From Rhodoferax sp. (GTDB lineage: Bacteria; Pseudomonadota; Gammaproteobacteria; Burkholderiales; Burkholderiaceae_C), in NCBI GenBank assembly GCA_029946045.1, contig JAQSDS010000014.1:1-8939 (forward strand): 8,939 nucleotides of DNA, read 5' to 3'. Position 1 is the stretch's first letter, and each line of letters starts with the position of its first letter. This document shows positions 7,319-8,939 of the stretch, one piece after another. The notes under the pieces are model-generated. The model was not told the DNA's origin and did no database searches. It saw nothing but the letters and a program-made list of their open reading frames with translations. The position numbers and the translations under genes were made by a program.

Positions 7319-8023
7319 TCAGATGGCGCGGCGCACCATCAGTTCCTTGATCTTGCCAATCGCCTTGGTAGGGTTCAGGCCTTTCGGGCAAACATCCACG
7401 CAGTTCATGATGGTGGTGCAGCGGAACAGGCGGTAAGGGTCTTCAAGGTTGTCCAGACGCTCGCTGGTGGCTTCGTCACGGCTGTCGGCAATAAAGCGGT
7501 AGGCTTGCAGCAGACCTGCCGGACCGACGAATTTGTCAGGATTCCACCAAAATACCGGGCAGCTGGTGGAACAGCTCGCGCACAAGATGCACTCGTACAA
7601 GCCATTGAGTTCCTCGCGTTCTTCCGGACTCTGCAAGCGCTCTTTTTCTGGCGGACGGCTGTCGTTGACCAGGTAGGGCTTGATCGAGTGGTACTGCTTG
7701 AAAAACAGCGTCATGTCGACAATCAGGTCGCGCACCACCGGCAAGCCTGGCAAAGGCTTGAGCACAATGGTGCCTGGCAATGTCAGCATGTTGATCAGAC
7801 ATGCCAGACCGTTTTTACCGTTGATGTTCATCGCATCGGAGCCACAAATGCCTTCGCGGCATGAACGTCGGTACGAGAGCGTGGGATCGATTTCCTTGAG
7901 CTTGACCAACACGTCAAGCAGCATGCGCTCGCTACCATCAAGCTCGACCTCGATGGTCTGCATGTAGGGCTTGGCATCGGTGTCAGGGTTGTAGCGATAA
8001 ATTTGGATAGTACGTTTAGCCAT
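7319..8023 (-). CDS. sdhB: succinate dehydrogenase iron-sulfur subunit
   Basis: SdhB carries electrons from the SdhA flavin to quinone through three iron-sulfur clusters, on the cytoplasmic face of the inner membrane (complex II). The 234-residue protein has all ligands at standard spacing: [2Fe-2S] C55, C60, D63 and C75 (SCREGICGSD and LAC); [4Fe-4S] C145, C148, C151 and C212; [3Fe-4S] C155, C202 and C208 (ECILCASCSTSCP, then CTTIMNCVDVCP). D63 in place of a fourth cysteine is as in E. coli SdhB. Start ATG 8023 gives the usual short N-terminus; the GAAAG (8034-8030) upstream is a weak ribosome-binding site. It follows sdhA after 83 nt and precedes sdhE by 10 nt. Identification is certain. 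Confidence 0.98.
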   Translation of the reverse strand: MAKRTIQIYRYNPDTDAKPYMQTIEVELDGSERMLLDVLVKLKEIDPTLSYRRSCREGICGSDAMNINGKNGLACLINMLTLPGTIVLKPLPGLPVVRDLIVDMTLFFKQYHSIKPYLVNDSRPPEKERLQSPEEREELNGLYECILCASCSTSCPVFWWNPDKFVGPAGLLQAYRFIADSRDEATSERLDNLEDPYRLFRCTTIMNCVDVCPKGLNPTKAIGKIKELMVRRAI

Positions 8024-8106
8024 GATTTGCTTTCTTAGATGCAGGCGGTCGGTGAAGAGCTGCCTGGCGAGATATCAATAAGGGTCAAAACCAGCAGAGC
8101 CGGGGC
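8024..8106. other. sdhA-sdhB intergenic spacer
   Basis: These 83 nt form the only sizeable gap inside the sdh operon. A short inverted repeat, CAGGC (8042-8046) with GCCTG (8062-8066), could form a 5-bp hairpin, and a GATATC palindrome lies at 8071-8076. There is no T-tract and no recognisable promoter or gene; the sequence may only affect mRNA processing or the translation balance between sdhA and sdhB. Confidence 0.3.
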
Positions 8107-8939
8107 TTAAAAAGTGCGGATCTTGGGTGGTATGGAGTCCACAGTCAGCGGCTTGAGGTTCACCGGCTTGTAGCTCAGGCTGTTGCTCGCACTGTCCCAC
8201 AGCGTATGCTTGAGCCAATTGACATCATCACGTCCCAGCGGGCAGGTGGCGTCATCGGCAGCCCGGTCGTAATCCGCGACGCTGTGGGCACCGCGACATT
8301 CATGTCGGGCTGCAGCCGACACCATGGTTGCCTGCGCCACCTCGATCATGTTTTCAACTTCAAGCGCTTCAATGCGCTCCAGCAGTGGCCGGAGGTTCCA
8401 GGAGAGGCGCGACTTGTCGGTCAGCTTGATACCGGTCACGCGTTGGCGCAATTCGGCAATTTTGGCAACGCCCTCGTCCATGCTGGCCTGGGTACGGAAC
8501 ACGCTGGCGTGCTGTTGCATGATGTCGCGCATGTCGCCAGCCACCACCTGTGCGTACTCGCCAGTCGTGGCCGTGTTGAGTCGGTTCAGGCGCTCCAGGG
8601 AAATGTCGGCGCCGTTTTCGGGCAATGACTTGTGTACTTCGTTTTCCTTGTTGAACTCGACAATGTGTTTGCCGGCCGCCCGGCCGAACACCACAATATC
8701 AAGCAGGGAGTTGGTACCCAGGCGATTGGCGCCGTGCACGCTGACGCAGGCGCATTCACCCACGGCATACAGGCCATTGACCACGGCGCTTGGATTGCCA
8801 TTGCTTGGCGTCACCACCTGACCATAGATATTGGTCGGAATACCGCCCATCTGGTAGTGGATGGTGGGCACCACAGGAATGGACTCCTTGGTGATGTCCA
8901 CGTTGGCAAAGTTGTGACCAATTTCAAACACACTGGGCA
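8107..8939 (-). CDS. sdhA: succinate dehydrogenase flavoprotein subunit, C-terminal part, cut by window edge
   Basis: SdhA oxidises succinate to fumarate at a covalently bound FAD. About 277 C-terminal residues are present, roughly half of a ~590-residue protein; the N-terminal FAD domain and the histidine that binds FAD are outside. Visible motifs are HYQMGGIPTN (substrate-binding histidine), YAVGECACVSVHGANRLGTN (FAD/substrate site, with the arginine after HGAN), NSLLDIVVFGRAAG, and the helical-domain RLSWNLRPLLERI. The C-terminal domain has ARHECRGAHS, GRDDVNWLKHTL and a PPKIRTF end. Between RGAHSVADY and GRDDVNW there is an insertion of about a dozen residues (near RAADDATCPL) relative to E. 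coli SdhA. The frame is open to the edge; in-frame GTG codons near 8931 are internal valines. sdhB, sdhE and gltA follow. Confidence 0.97.
   Translation of the reverse strand, partial: PSVFEIGHNFANVDITKESIPVVPTIHYQMGGIPTNIYGQVVTPSNGNPSAVVNGLYAVGECACVSVHGANRLGTNSLLDIVVFGRAAGKHIVEFNKENEVHKSLPENGADISLERLNRLNTATTGEYAQVVAGDMRDIMQQHASVFRTQASMDEGVAKIAELRQRVTGIKLTDKSRLSWNLRPLLERIEALEVENMIEVAQATMVSAAARHECRGAHSVADYDRAADDATCPLGRDDVNWLKHTLWDSASNSLSYKPVNLKPLTVDSIPPKIRTF

Noticed and set aside
8041..8067. Possible terminator between sdhA and sdhB
   Set aside because: Only a 5-bp inverted repeat with a 15-nt loop and no T-run; sdhB must be expressed with sdhA, so a terminator is unlikely.
1..8939. CRISPR arrays, insertion sequences, tRNA or rRNA genes, phage or defence genes
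   Set aside because: No spaced repeats, no transposase or integrase motifs, no terminal inverted repeats and no tRNA-like cloverleaf were seen; nearly all sequence is covered by conserved metabolic genes.

Overview
All ten recognisable genes lie on the minus strand of one compact block of housekeeping metabolism, and nothing here looks mobile, phage-derived or recently acquired. The order, read in the direction of transcription (window right to left), is sdhA – sdhB – sdhE – gltA – terminator – leuC – small entericidin-like lipoprotein – leuD – leuB – asd – fimV. This order, together with the protein sequences (hexameric type II citrate synthase, E. coli-type Asd, a FimV N-terminus after asd), points to a betaproteobacterium of the Burkholderiales, most likely Comamonadaceae (Rhodoferax/Polaromonas-like). 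The family-level placement is an inference from remembered gene order and has not been searched.

Right part (about 5690-8939): the end of a succinate dehydrogenase operon. The window holds the C-terminal half of SdhA, all of the iron-sulfur subunit SdhB, the SdhA flavinylation factor SdhE, and citrate synthase GltA. SdhE and GltA overlap by an ATGA junction. SdhB and SdhE are 10 nt apart, while SdhA and SdhB are separated by 83 nt. A strong intrinsic terminator hairpin follows gltA. Together these genes encode two TCA-cycle steps and one assembly factor.

Middle part (about 990-5592): leucine biosynthesis (leuC, leuD, leuB; no leuA in the window) followed by asd, the aspartate-semialdehyde dehydrogenase of the Lys/Thr/Met/diaminopimelate branch. 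A 43-residue entericidin-family lipoprotein gene sits between the two isopropylmalate isomerase subunits and appears translationally coupled to leuD. Only 45 nt separate the gltA terminator from the leuC start, so any leu promoter must be squeezed there; no leader-peptide attenuator fits.

Left part (1-1049): a 199-nt gap with a weak -10-like box and a small inverted repeat, then the 5' part of a fimV-like gene (signal peptide, FimV N-terminal domain, Pro/Ala linker, LysM-like motif) starting at TTG and running off the window.

I searched both strands for something undescribed. The long plus-strand reading frames (up to 608 codons) are antisense shadows of GC-biased genes. The window is an ordinary conserved region; the most noteworthy items are the lipoprotein gene inside the leu operon and a few unusual starts and junctions.
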